DNA of 64,000 bases from Saprospiraceae bacterium. Lineage in GTDB: Bacteria > Bacteroidota > Bacteroidia > Chitinophagales > Saprospiraceae. Location of the stretch: the NCBI GenBank assembly GCA_016717145.1, contig JADKGD010000073.1, positions 1 through 64,000 on the forward strand. Direction: 5' to 3'. The position numbers and the translations under genes are program-made. The notes under the pieces are model-generated. The model did no database searches and had not been told where the DNA came from. It saw nothing but the letters and a program-made list of their open reading frames with translations. How positions within the stretch are numbered: the stretch's first letter is position 1; each line of letters opens with the position of its first letter. Below are positions 18,802 through 28,545 of the stretch, piece by piece.

Positions 18802-19473
18802 ATGATTCAATTAAAAGATCTTGAAAAAATTTACCGGACTGAAGAAATTGAAACCATTGCGCTAAATAAACTATCTATCGATGTCAAAGATGGTGAATTT
18901 GTAGCCATTATGGGACCTTCCGGATGTGGCAAGTCTACTTTGCTCAATATCATAGGTCTTCTCGATGATGCAGATGCGGGCAGTTTTTTATTTAATGGCG
19001 AAGAGGTCATAAAATACAAAGAGCGGAAAAGAGCTGATCTTAGGAAAAATAATATTGGTTTTGTTTTCCAAAGTTTTAACCTGATCGACGAACTCACTGT
19101 GTACGAAAATGTCGAATTGCCCCTTTTGTATCTCAAAGTGCCTTCGGTTGAGCGCAAAAAAATGGTAGAAAATGTTTTGGAAAAAGTCCAGATTATGCAC
19201 AGGAGAAATCACTTCCCGCAACAACTTTCAGGAGGGCAGCAGCAAAGATGTGCTGTGGCACGTGCAGTTGTTAACAACCCGAAACTGATATTAGCAGATG
19301 AGCCGACAGGAAATCTGGACTCTAAAAATGGAAATGAAGTCATGGAATTGCTTACAAACCTTAATGAAACAGGTACGACCATAATCATGGTAACACATAG
19401 CGAGCACGATGCTAAATATGCCCATAGGGTAATTCGTATGCTAGACGGGCAGGTTTTAATTGAAAATATTTAA
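18802..19473 (+). CDS. ABC transporter ATPase, MacB/LolD type
   Basis: 223 aa with all nucleotide-binding motifs: Walker A 'GPSGCGKST', Q loop 'FVFQSFNLIDEL', signature 'LSGGQQQR', Walker B 'LILADEPTG' with the D-loop 'NLDSKNG', and the H-loop 'VTHSEHD'. It belongs to the group whose permease partners are FtsX-like. It powers a mechanotransmission exporter or lipoprotein extractor rather than classic substrate pumping. Next to the permease gene with a short overlap or gap, so translationally linked. Confidence 0.93.
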   Translation: MIQLKDLEKIYRTEEIETIALNKLSIDVKDGEFVAIMGPSGCGKSTLLNIIGLLDDADAGSFLFNGEEVIKYKERKRADLRKNNIGFVFQSFNLIDELTVYENVELPLLYLKVPSVERKKMVENVLEKVQIMHRRNHFPQQLSGGQQQRCAVARAVVNNPKLILADEPTGNLDSKNGNEVMELLTNLNETGTTIIMVTHSEHDAKYAHRVIRMLDGQVLIENI

Positions 19474-19516
19474 TGTACGGTATTGTATTACTTTTCTCAA
19501 TATTTCAATAAATAAA

Positions 19517-21919
19517 ATGATCAAAAATTATATTAAAATAGCTTATAGAAACCTTGTCCGAAACAAAATATATTCTTTCATAAATATAGGAGGACTGGCT
19601 GTGGGAATGGCGGTAGCTATGCTCATATCTTTATGGATCTACGATGAACTCACTTTTAATACCCATCACAAAAATTATGATCGTATCGCTCAGGTTATGC
19701 AACATCAGACTTTTAATGGTGTAGTAGGGACTGAGCGGTCACTTCCAATCATGATGGGAGATGAGTTAAAAAAATCATATGGCAGTGATTTTAAATATAT
19801 CGCTATGAGTTCATGGTTTGGAGACCATATCTTATCGTTTGGAGAAAAAAAGATATCAAAAGAAGGTGGATATATGGATGTCGATGCACCTAAAATATTT
19901 TCTTTGAATATGTTAAAAGGCAATCAGGAAGGACTTAAAGATCCCAACTCTATTTTGATTTCAGAAGGGACGGCCAAAGCACTTTTTGGGCATGCAGATG
20001 CCATGGAGCAGGTGTTAAAAATTGATAATAATCATAGTGTTAAAGTGACTGGTGTTTATGAAGATTTGCCATTCAAATCAGATCTGGCAAGTATAGGATT
20101 TCTAGCTCCCTGGCAACTTTATGTGTCCACAGAAAGCTGGGTCAGGAAATACCAGGAAGAAAAAAATTGGGGTAGTAATTCCTGGCAGTGTTATGTGCAA
20201 ATAGCTGACAACGGCGAGATGGATCGCATCAGTAATAAGATTAAAAACGCAAAGTTTGATAAGGTGCCCGAACGGGAAAAACAATTTAAAGCAGAAATCT
20301 TTTTGCATGCTATGGCTGATTGGCATTTAAGAGATAATTGGGAGGGAAGGGTACATACTGGTGGGTTTATTGAATATGTTTGGTTATTTGGTATTATTGG
20401 CTTATTTGTATTGCTTTTAGCGTGCATTAATTTTATGAATTTAAGTACTGCACGCAGTGAAAAACGAGCACGGGAAGTTGGTGTAAGAAAAGCCATCGGT
20501 TCATACAGAAGACAGTTGATTTATCAATTTTTATCTGAGTCCTATTTGGTTGTGGGTATAGCTTTTTGTTTCTCAGTTTGTCTAACATTATTGGCGCTTC
20601 CGTATTTTAATGACATCACTGAGAAACAAATTTCATTTCCTTTTGGTGAGCCTGTATTTTGGTTCATCAGCCTCTTATTTATTTTGGTTACTGGATTATT
20701 GGCAGGTAGTTATCCTGCGATTTATTTATCATCTTTCCAACCCGTTCAGGTTTTAAAAGGGACCTTTAAAATAGGGAAGTGGGCTTCCATACCCCGAAAG
20801 GTTTTGGTGGTGTCTCAGTTTGCTGTTTCTGTCGTTCTGATCATTGGTACCCTTATCATTAATGAGCAAGTGCAATTTACCAAAAACCGACCTCTTGGCT
20901 ATGACAATAAAAACCTGATTATGGTTCAAATGTCTTCGCCTGATTTTAAAGGCAAGTTTGATGTATTAAGAAATGAATTAAAAAGAAATGGATCTATCAT
21001 TGAAATGTCAGAATCCTCCTCGCCTATGACTGGCAATTGGTCCAATAATGGTGGCTTTCAGTGGCAAGGCAAAGCTCCCAATCTACAGGATAATTTTGCC
21101 TTTGTATGGACTACACATGAATATGGAAAAACAGCTGGTTGGACTATAAAGGAAGGCAGAGATTTCTCCCGAGAATTTGCGACAGATACATCTGCATTTT
21201 TGATCAATGAGTCAGCAGTGAAATTTATGGGCATCACTGAGCCTGTAGGTAAAACAGTGCGGTGGGGAGACGAAAAACATGGCAAAGATTATACCATAAT
21301 CGGTGTTGTCAAAGACATACTGGCAGAAAGTCCGTATGAGCCTGTAAAACAAACGATTTATGCCATTAATCAGGAAAATACAAACTGGATAAATTTAAAA
21401 TTAAATCCCAATAAAAGTGCGAGCACTTCAATATTGCTAGTGGAATCAGTATTTAAAAAACATATTCCTGCAACTCCTTTTGATTATAAATTTGTCGATG
21501 AAGAATTTGATACCAAATTTAAAGCTGAAGAACGTGTGGGCAGACTTTATGGCATATTTTCTTTCCTGGCGATTTTTATTTCATGTCTTGGTATTTTTGG
21601 ACTTGCAAGTTTTGTTGCTGAACAGCGAACTAAAGAAATAGGCATACGCAAAGTTGTAGGGGCATCTGTATTTAGCTTGTGGAAAATGTTGTCTAAAGAT
21701 TTTGTTGTTTTAGTTATGATTTCCTGGATTATTGCAACACCAATATCTTATTATTTTATGGAGAATTGGTTGCAACAATACACTTACAGGATCAACATCA
21801 GTGCATGGATATTTGTAACGGCGGCCATTTGTGCTTTATTCATAACTTTACTTACGGTTAGTTATCAGGCTATAAAAGCATCAATAGCAAATCCTATCAA
21901 ATCATTAAAAACGGAGTAA
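19517..21919 (+). CDS. FtsX/MacB-type ABC permease 1
   Basis: About 800 aa. The frame is open from a TTG at 19460, but the ATG at 19517 gives 'MIKNYIKIAYRNLVRNKIYS', the standard beginning of this Bacteroidota family. Layout: first membrane helix (about 20-40), large periplasmic MacB_PCD domain, three helices of FtsX domain 1 with 'REVGVRKAIGSYRRQLIYQFL', a second periplasmic domain, then FtsX domain 2 with 'KEIGIRKVVGASV' and the end 'NPIKSLKTE'. Two FtsX units fused in one chain give an eight-helix form. Works with the ATPase upstream. Confidence 0.93.
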   Translation: MIKNYIKIAYRNLVRNKIYSFINIGGLAVGMAVAMLISLWIYDELTFNTHHKNYDRIAQVMQHQTFNGVVGTERSLPIMMGDELKKSYGSDFKYIAMSSWFGDHILSFGEKKISKEGGYMDVDAPKIFSLNMLKGNQEGLKDPNSILISEGTAKALFGHADAMEQVLKIDNNHSVKVTGVYEDLPFKSDLASIGFLAPWQLYVSTESWVRKYQEEKNWGSNSWQCYVQIADNGEMDRISNKIKNAKFDKVPEREKQFKAEIFLHAMADWHLRDNWEGRVHTGGFIEYVWLFGIIGLFVLLLACINFMNLSTARSEKRAREVGVRKAIGSYRRQLIYQFLSESYLVVGIAFCFSVCLTLLALPYFNDITEKQISFPFGEPVFWFISLLFILVTGLLAGSYPAIYLSSFQPVQVLKGTFKIGKWASIPRKVLVVSQFAVSVVLIIGTLIINEQVQFTKNRPLGYDNKNLIMVQMSSPDFKGKFDVLRNELKRNGSIIEMSESSSPMTGNWSNNGGFQWQGKAPNLQDNFAFVWTTHEYGKTAGWTIKEGRDFSREFATDTSAFLINESAVKFMGITEPVGKTVRWGDEKHGKDYTIIGVVKDILAESPYEPVKQTIYAINQENTNWINLKLNPNKSASTSILLVESVFKKHIPATPFDYKFVDEEFDTKFKAEERVGRLYGIFSFLAIFISCLGIFGLASFVAEQRTKEIGIRKVVGASVFSLWKMLSKDFVVLVMISWIIATPISYYFMENWLQQYTYRINISAWIFVTAAICALFITLLTVSYQAIKASIANPIKSLKTE

Positions 21920-22019
21920 AATTAACCACCAAATCACAATTTGGATGACCTGTAATTTTTATGATGTTAAGATTAGAATGATTTTTCAATTATTTGGTCA
22001 TTTTAATATTTACTCATTT

Positions 22020-22365
22020 TCAAGGCCGACCCTCAATCCCTAAGGCCCGACCCTCAATCCCTAAAGGGAAGTTATCGCTCAATTGGTCAACCCGACCCTC
22101 ACAGCCGACCTCAATCCCTAAAGGGAAGTCATCGCTCAATTGCTCAAACTGACCCTCAATCCCTAAAGGGAAGTCATCGCTCAATTGCTCAAACTGACCC
22201 TCAATCCCTAAAGGGAAGTCATCGCTCAATTGGTCAACCCGACTTTCAATCCCAAAGGGAAGTCATCGCTCAATAGCCCCGACCCCTCAATCCCAAAGGA
22301 AGTCATCGCTCAATGCCGTCAACCCGACCCTCAATCCCTAAAGGGAAGTCATCGCTCCAAATCAC
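22020..22365. repeat. 45-bp tandem repeat array A (about 8 units) inside the ABC operon
   Basis: Units of the form GACCCTCAATCCCTAAAGGG + AAGTCATCGCTCAATTG + short variable tail, 45 nt each; outer units are degenerate or truncated. The core TCCCT-AA-AGGGA is a small palindrome. Read on the minus strand the units give a 15-aa repeat (LSDDFPLGIEGQFEQ), but no start or gene context supports translation. The array ends about 25 nt before the ATG of permease 2. The same unit forms array B at 27250-27790. Confidence 0.92.
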
Positions 22366-22388
22366 CAAATCACTAAAGCAAAACACAA

Positions 22389-24761
22389 ATGATACACAAT
22401 TATCTAAAAATCGCATGGCGTAACTTATTAAAAAATAAAGTCAGTTCGATCATCAATATCAGTGGATTGGGTATGGCATCAGGTTGTTGTCTGGTTGTTT
22501 TTGTTTTTTTGGATTGGTCCTTTAATCAGGATAGTTTTCACTCCAAACTGGAAAATTTATTTGTATTGGAACGTACGTCCGAGAAGGACGGGACTTATAA
22601 AATCTGGGGCGATTCTCCTATGCCTATGGGACATATGTTAAAAGCAGAAAGCCCTCAAATAAGTAATGTAAGCCGTATACACTATGAAGATGGTATTATT
22701 AAGGATGGAGACAAAATTTTTAGAGAACATGTGAGTTTTGTAGATGATTCCTTTTATGAAATGTTTGATTTTCCGATAAAATGGGGTAACAAACATAATT
22801 TTACACAACAAAACGGTATCGTACTTACGGAGGAACTTTCTGAAAAAATATTTAATAATAAAAATTCTATTGGTAAAAATGTGAACATAAGATTCAATAA
22901 GAACGGAAAGGAAATTGAAGAAAACTTTACTGTTAGCGGCGTTTTACAAAAAAAACCTTACGAAACTTCATTTTATTTTTCCGCATTGATTCCAATAAAA
23001 AAGATGATTGCTCTTGGTTTAATAAAAACGGATGATTGGACACAAATGAGTCAAATGACTTTTATTGAAACAAAAAAAGAATCCGGCACCATATTAAGCA
23101 TTACACAGGAAAAAAAATATCTTGATATTTACAATAAAGCTAATAAAAATTCACAAATCGAAAACTTTCATCTTCAACCTTTGAAAAGTATGAATTTGCA
23201 TAGTTATAAGCTTATTAATTCATACTTTTTCAGCACACATATTATAGGCATTATTATGCTTCTGACCATCGCTCTATCTATCTTAATTTTAGTTTGCTTT
23301 AATTATATCAATATAGCCATTGCTTCCGCAGCAGGAAGATTAAAGGAAATCGGCGTGAGAAAGGCCATCGGCAGTACTAGAAAACAAATTATTTATCAGT
23401 TTATTCTGGAACATCTAATACTGTGTTCAGTTGCAGTGCTTTTTGGTCTTGTTTTAGCAAAGTTTGTTTTTATTCCTTGGTTCTCTCAAATTGCAAATTT
23501 GAATTTAAATGAAAAACTATTTTCAAATCCGAATCTTTGGCTGACTTTATTGGGATTGATTTTTATCGCAATTTTAGGTGGAGCTGCTTATCCTTCCATT
23601 TATATTTCTGCATTTAAACCAATAAGCATTGTGCAGAAAAGTTTTGTTTTAGGTGACAAAAATCGGTTTAGAAAAAGTCTTTTAGGTGTTCAATTTTTTC
23701 TGACATTTTTGGGTGTTTCTATGGCGTTTGCCTTTGTTAAGGAAAATAAGCTTGCTAAGACCAAAAACTGGGGATATCAACCCATCGATAACGTGGTTAC
23801 TAAGATGGAAGATTCTACTGATTTTGAGGTTTTCAGGACCGCACTGGAAAATGATAGTAAGATAACATCTTTAACAGCCTCAATACAACCACTGGGTAAG
23901 TGGACAAAACAACTTTTAGTAAGAAGTGAAGGAATTGATTGTAAGGTGCAAAATCTGGGTGTTTTACCAGGCTTTATTAAACATATGGAAATTACCATAT
24001 TGGAAGGAAGAGATTTGAACGAAGATATGAAGACTGATTTTACATCATCGGTACTTGTAAATCAAGCTTTTATGAAAAAAATGAATTGGACAAGCATAAC
24101 TGGTAAATCGATAGAGTTTGACAATAAAAAATATAACGTGGTTGGCTTAACGAATGACTTTTACTTTGAAAGTTTTGAATATAAAATCTCCCCCTTAATA
24201 TTTTCAGCATGTCTGCCTGCTGATGTAAAATTTGTCTATGCCAAAACACTACCAAATTCTATAGAAACTGGACGTTCGGTGGTTGAAAAGATATGGCTAA
24301 AAACATTTTCCAACAGGCCTTTTGATTATTATCAACAGGATATGGTATTTGAACAGTATTTTAGTTCATTTATACAGGGTGCTAAAGTTTTAAGTGCTAC
24401 ATCGTTGATTATGATAGTCGTATCTATATCAGGAATATTTGGTTTGGCATTGTTGATATTAGGAAAAAAAATGAAAGAATTAAGTGTCAGAAAAATTTTA
24501 GGTGCAGGAATATTTAATGTATGTTTTCAGATTTTAAAAGAATTTTTATGGCCTTTAATTATTGCATTTATGATAGGTTTTCCTATGTCATATTTGCTTA
24601 CCAAAAATATTTTTGATACCCTCTCACCGGAATCAAGCGTAACTTTTTTGCCATTGGTTGTAACTTGTATTGCATTGGTTGCCATGACTATATTTAGTGT
24701 ATTGTGGCATCTATACAAAGCATATTCGGCCAATCCGGTTAAGTATCTGAAAAACGAATAA
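22389..24761 (+). CDS. FtsX/MacB-type ABC permease 2
   Basis: 790 aa. Begins 'MIHNYLKIAWRNLLKNKVSSIINI'. Same order of domains as the neighbour: helix, periplasmic domain, FtsX domain 1 with 'KEIGVRKAIGSTRKQIIYQF', second periplasmic domain, FtsX domain 2 with 'KELSVRKILGAGIFNV', and 'NPVKYLKNE' at the end. Its first 42 nt and upstream 15 nt are almost identical to those of permease 3. It lies between repeat array A and permease 3 and is probably part of the same transcript. Confidence 0.92.
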   Translation: MIHNYLKIAWRNLLKNKVSSIINISGLGMASGCCLVVFVFLDWSFNQDSFHSKLENLFVLERTSEKDGTYKIWGDSPMPMGHMLKAESPQISNVSRIHYEDGIIKDGDKIFREHVSFVDDSFYEMFDFPIKWGNKHNFTQQNGIVLTEELSEKIFNNKNSIGKNVNIRFNKNGKEIEENFTVSGVLQKKPYETSFYFSALIPIKKMIALGLIKTDDWTQMSQMTFIETKKESGTILSITQEKKYLDIYNKANKNSQIENFHLQPLKSMNLHSYKLINSYFFSTHIIGIIMLLTIALSILILVCFNYINIAIASAAGRLKEIGVRKAIGSTRKQIIYQFILEHLILCSVAVLFGLVLAKFVFIPWFSQIANLNLNEKLFSNPNLWLTLLGLIFIAILGGAAYPSIYISAFKPISIVQKSFVLGDKNRFRKSLLGVQFFLTFLGVSMAFAFVKENKLAKTKNWGYQPIDNVVTKMEDSTDFEVFRTALENDSKITSLTASIQPLGKWTKQLLVRSEGIDCKVQNLGVLPGFIKHMEITILEGRDLNEDMKTDFTSSVLVNQAFMKKMNWTSITGKSIEFDNKKYNVVGLTNDFYFESFEYKISPLIFSACLPADVKFVYAKTLPNSIETGRSVVEKIWLKTFSNRPFDYYQQDMVFEQYFSSFIQGAKVLSATSLIMIVVSISGIFGLALLILGKKMKELSVRKILGAGIFNVCFQILKEFLWPLIIAFMIGFPMSYLLTKNIFDTLSPESSVTFLPLVVTCIALVAMTIFSVLWHLYKAYSANPVKYLKNE

Positions 24762-24801
24762 ACATCATGTAGTTTTTTATAATCACTAAATTAAAACACA
24801 A

Positions 24802-26325
24802 ATGATACACAATTATCTAAAAATCGCATGGCGTAATATCTTAAAAAATAAAGTTTTTTCTGTAATCAACATCCTCGGACTTAGCCTTGGCATTGCTGTA
24901 TGTGTACTTATTACACTTTATGTGAAGGACGAGTTTACTTTTGATCAATTTCAGGAAAATAAACAAAACATTTATCGCTTGGTGGTGGATTCAAAAACCG
25001 GTAATGATCCCATTGAACATTATGGCGTAACCGGAATGAAGCATGGTGAGGAGTTTAAAAAACAAGTTCCTGAAGTCAAAAGCATGGTTAGACTGGCCGG
25101 AAAGAGATTCAACATACGCCATAATAATGAAGTGCTTGTACAGGAAGCATCTCAGGTGGACAGCAATTTTTTTACAATCTTTACTGCTGATTTTATCGAA
25201 GGCAGTGCTTACAAAGCTTTGGATAGTCCCAATTCTATTGTTATCTCCGAAACAGTTGCAAAACGCTTTTTTGGTAATGAAAAAGCCCTTGGAAAATTTC
25301 TTGCCATCGATGTTGAAGATGAGTTTAGAAACTTTACAATTGCCGGAGTGATACAAAATTCGCCGCAAAACTCTACAATTCAAAACAATCTTTTGATGCC
25401 ATTTGATTATTCAAAAAAATATGAAAATTTTTGGATGAATTTTTATTTGAGCACGTTTTTTACTTTCACGCCAAATGCACAAGTGTCATCAATAGAAAAA
25501 AAATTTGAAGTCATTTATGCCAATGATTCAAAAGAAGAATTTGCACAGGCAAAAAAAGAATATAATTTTAATAGTTTATATACATTCAGATTGCAACCGT
25601 TTTTAGATATTCACCTTAATCGTACATATCAATCCGGTGGAGGACTGAAGAAAGGCGGAAACCCACTTTTTTCTTATTTTCTTTCTGGGATCGCTTTGTT
25701 CATTTTAATCATTGCCTGTACTAATTTTGTAAATATTTCTATCTCCCATTCCAGTCAAAGATCTAAAGAAATCGGAGTTAGAAAAGTGATGGGGGGAGAG
25801 CGACAAAACCTGATCTTTCAGTTCCTTAGTGAGTCATTCACATTAAATTTATGTGCATTTTTATTGGCCCTTGTTTGGGTGCAAATGACATTACCCACCT
25901 TCAATGGGCTTATTAACAAGTCTTTATCATTATCCTATTTGTTTGACTGGAAACTTATTGGAATTTTTGGTGGCTTATTTTTGCTTACCGGATTTTTAGC
26001 AGGTTTTTATCCTGCCTTGGTCTTATCATCTTATCAACCTGTAGATACACTTTATGGTCGGTTCAAAATCAAGGGAAAAAATTTATTACAAAAATCACTC
26101 ATTATATTTCAGTTTGGATTGGCAACATTTTTTATTATAATGACCTTGGTACAATACCGTCAAGTCGATTTGTTTACCTCCAAAAGCCTGGGCTATGATG
26201 ACAAAAATTTGGTAGTCATCAATACCAATAGCAGTAGTAAAGAAAAGGGAGAAATCTTTATGGAAGAGCTAAAAAGAAATCCAAATATTGTTGCTACAGC
26301 AGCAAGAAATGAGGATCCTGGGTGA
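24802..26325 (+). CDS. FtsX/MacB-type ABC permease 3, N-terminal part up to an in-frame stop
   Basis: 507 codons ending at TGA (26323-26325). Contains the first helix 'VFSVINILGLSLGIAVCVLI', the first periplasmic domain and FtsX domain 1 with 'KEIGVRKVMGGERQNLIFQF'. The coding sequence continues in the same frame after the stop ('QVATVNGDQEMGPDMN...'), so a single substitution (for instance TGG to TGA) divides a gene that otherwise matches permeases 1 and 2 in length (793 codons to 27180). It is a nonsense mutation or a base-call error. Confidence 0.85.
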   Translation: MIHNYLKIAWRNILKNKVFSVINILGLSLGIAVCVLITLYVKDEFTFDQFQENKQNIYRLVVDSKTGNDPIEHYGVTGMKHGEEFKKQVPEVKSMVRLAGKRFNIRHNNEVLVQEASQVDSNFFTIFTADFIEGSAYKALDSPNSIVISETVAKRFFGNEKALGKFLAIDVEDEFRNFTIAGVIQNSPQNSTIQNNLLMPFDYSKKYENFWMNFYLSTFFTFTPNAQVSSIEKKFEVIYANDSKEEFAQAKKEYNFNSLYTFRLQPFLDIHLNRTYQSGGGLKKGGNPLFSYFLSGIALFILIIACTNFVNISISHSSQRSKEIGVRKVMGGERQNLIFQFLSESFTLNLCAFLLALVWVQMTLPTFNGLINKSLSLSYLFDWKLIGIFGGLFLLTGFLAGFYPALVLSSYQPVDTLYGRFKIKGKNLLQKSLIIFQFGLATFFIIMTLVQYRQVDLFTSKSLGYDDKNLVVINTNSSSKEKGEIFMEELKRNPNIVATAARNEDPG

Positions 26326-27180
26326 CAGGTTGCCACAGTAAATGGAGACCAGGAAATGGGACCGGATATGAATGTGGTCAATGATTCATATGTAGCTACC
26401 TTGGGCCTGAAAATGAAATCTGGCAGAAGTTTTTCCAAAGATTTCCCATCCGATAGCACACAATCGATATTTGTAAATGAAGCTTTTGTAAAAGAAGCCA
26501 ATTGGGATGATCCACTGGGCAAAACTGTTAAAGTGATGAATCGTGACCCGTATAATGTCATTGGAGTTGTTCAGGACTATCATTTTTCATCATTGTACGA
26601 AACTGTGCGACCGCAAATCTTTACAACCAGCCCAAATTATGGTTCCTACGGCACCATATTCATAAGGTTAAGCGGTAAAAACATACCCAAAACATTGGAA
26701 TATATTCAAGCAAAATTTAAAGTATTCCCCAACAAACCATATGCTTATGACTTTCAGTCCACGATCAATGAGAAGCAATACGAAAAGGAATTTCAAATGC
26801 GTCAAATCATACTGATTTCTGCCAGCATTATGATATTTATTTCCTGTATGGGCCTATTTGGATTGTCAATCCTGACAATAGAAAAACGAAGAAAAGAAAT
26901 AAGCATACGTAGGGTTTTAGGCGCAAATTTGGTCAATATTGTTAGAAAATTAACCATTGATTTTGTAACACTAATTACTATTTCGTTTATAATTTTTGCG
27001 CCTTTGGCATACTTGGTTGGAAATAATTTATTACAAAGTTATCCATATCGGGTTAGTATCAGCGCCGATATTTTTATCATATGTTTTGTTGGCATATTTA
27101 TCATAACATGTATAACCATAAGTTATCAAGCCATAAATGCTGCACTTGAAAATCCTATAAAAGCATTAAAATCTGAATGA
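26326..27180 (+). CDS. FtsX/MacB-type ABC permease 3, C-terminal part after the in-frame stop
   Basis: Same frame as 24802-26325. The first internal ATG is 26356. Carries the second periplasmic domain ('GRSFSKDFPSDSTQSIFVNEAF' spans its strand region) and FtsX domain 2 with 'KEISIRRVLGANLVNIVRKL' and 'NPIKALKSE' at the end. If translation restarts at 26356 the product would be half a permease of 274 aa; more likely it is one gene with the upstream part. Confidence 0.85.
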   Translation, partial: QVATVNGDQEMGPDMNVVNDSYVATLGLKMKSGRSFSKDFPSDSTQSIFVNEAFVKEANWDDPLGKTVKVMNRDPYNVIGVVQDYHFSSLYETVRPQIFTTSPNYGSYGTIFIRLSGKNIPKTLEYIQAKFKVFPNKPYAYDFQSTINEKQYEKEFQMRQIILISASIMIFISCMGLFGLSILTIEKRRKEISIRRVLGANLVNIVRKLTIDFVTLITISFIIFAPLAYLVGNNLLQSYPYRVSISADIFIICFVGIFIITCITISYQAINAALENPIKALKSE

Positions 27181-27249
27181 AATGAACCATCAAATCAAAT
27201 TTAGTCAGAATCATGATTATAATTTTAAGCATAGTCAGACCATTCAATC

Positions 27250-27790
27250 ATTTTCCATGCCTGACCCTCAATCCTTAAAGGGAAGTCATTGCTCAATTGC
27301 TTTACCAGACCCTCAATCCCTAAAGGGAAGTCATTGCTCAATTGCTTTACCTGACCCTCAATCCCTGAAGGGAAGTCATCGCTCATTGCTCTACCTGACC
27401 CTCAATCCCTAAAGGGAAGTCATCGCTCATTGCTCACCTGACCCTCAATCCCTAAAGGAAGTCATCGCTCATTGCTCAACCCTGACCTCTCAATCCCTAA
27501 GGGAAGTCATCGCACAATTGCTCAACTTGACCCTCAATCCCTAAAGGGAAGTCATTGCTCATTTGCTCAACCTGACCCTCAATCCCTAAAGGGAAGTCAT
27601 CGCTCAATTGCTTTACCTGACCCTCAATCCCTAAAGGGAAGTCATCGCTCATTTGCTTTACCTGACCCTCAATCCCTGAAGGGAAGTCATCGCACAATTG
27701 CTTTACCTGACCCTCAATCCCTAAAGGGAAGTCATCGCTCAATTGCTCAACCTGACCCTCAATCCCTAAAGGGAAGTCATCGCTCAATTC
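27250..27790. repeat. 45-bp tandem repeat array B (about 12 units) inside the ABC operon
   Basis: Same unit and orientation as array A, from 'tgaccctcaatccttaaaggg' at about 27258 to the last 'atcgctcaatt' at about 27789. Units differ by point changes in the tail (GCTTTACC or GCTCAACC) and by small deletions near 27390-27480. Ends about 25 nt before the second ATPase gene. It is partly open in both directions because 45 is a multiple of 3, but neither reading looks like a gene. Confidence 0.92.
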
Positions 27791-27814
27791 ACAAAATCAC
27801 AAATTCACAAAATA

Positions 27815-28480
27815 ATGTTACTAAATCTGCATAAAATGTATAAGTGGGTAAATTCAGGCGGATCGCAGGTGTTTTTACTCAAGGATATCAATCTTCAGGT
27901 GCATGAAGGAGAATTCATTTCCATCATGGGTCCATCAGGATCCGGTAAATCCACTTTACTCAATGTGATCGGAATGCTCGATAACTTCAATGAAGGGGTT
28001 TATGAATTTTTGGACCAAAGTGTACACACCATGAAAGAAAAACAAAGGGTACAGCTTTATAAAAAATATATAGGTTTTGTATTCCAACAGTATCATCTGA
28101 TAGACGAGCTCACCGTATATAAAAATATAGAAACACCGCTGTTATATCATGATGTCAAAGCTTCGGAACGCAAAGCGCTTGTTGCAGATATGCTGGACAG
28201 GTTTAATATGGTCGGCAAAAAAGATCTTTTTCCGGAACAGTTATCCGGAGGTCAGCAACAGCTTGTGGGCATTGCACGTGCGCTGATATCCAAACCAAAG
28301 TTGATCCTTGCCGATGAACCTACGGGCAATCTCAACAGCAAACAAGGCGAAGAGATAATGGAATTATTTAAGACCCTGAATGAAGAAGGTGTTACGATCA
28401 TTCAAGTGACACATAATGAAAAAAATGCTAGCTATGGCAATAGAATTGTTCATTTATTGGATGGTCGGGTGGATGTATAA
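27815..28480 (+). CDS. ABC transporter ATPase, MacB/LolD type (second of the locus)
   Basis: 221 aa: Walker A 'GPSGSGKST', Q loop 'FVFQQYHLIDEL', signature 'LSGGQQQL', Walker B 'LILADEPTG', D-loop 'NLNSKQG', H-loop 'VTHNEKN'. The signature continues QLVGIARAL rather than the usual QRVAIARAL. It is clearly a paralogue of the ATPase at 18802, so the locus has two ATPases for three permeases. Follows repeat array B and precedes the TolC-like gene. Confidence 0.92.
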   Translation: MLLNLHKMYKWVNSGGSQVFLLKDINLQVHEGEFISIMGPSGSGKSTLLNVIGMLDNFNEGVYEFLDQSVHTMKEKQRVQLYKKYIGFVFQQYHLIDELTVYKNIETPLLYHDVKASERKALVADMLDRFNMVGKKDLFPEQLSGGQQQLVGIARALISKPKLILADEPTGNLNSKQGEEIMELFKTLNEEGVTIIQVTHNEKNASYGNRIVHLLDGRVDV

Positions 28481-28545
28481 TTTGAAAAATGTCGATGGCT
28501 TTGCCGCGGTGAATACTAGTTTTTTACACATATAAAACCTTTTGC

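Noticed and set aside
22020..22229. Minus-strand open frame with 15-aa repeats over array A
   Set aside because: It is open only because the 45-bp unit is a multiple of three; it has no start context and lies within the repeat array.
22020..27790. CRISPR array
   Set aside because: Units are contiguous tandem repeats with short variable tails rather than repeats separated by unique spacers, and no cas genes are present.
27182..27834. Open frames on both strands across array B (repeats such as LPDPQSLKGSHRSI)
   Set aside because: Same cause as array A; both strands are open, and unit indels break the frames.
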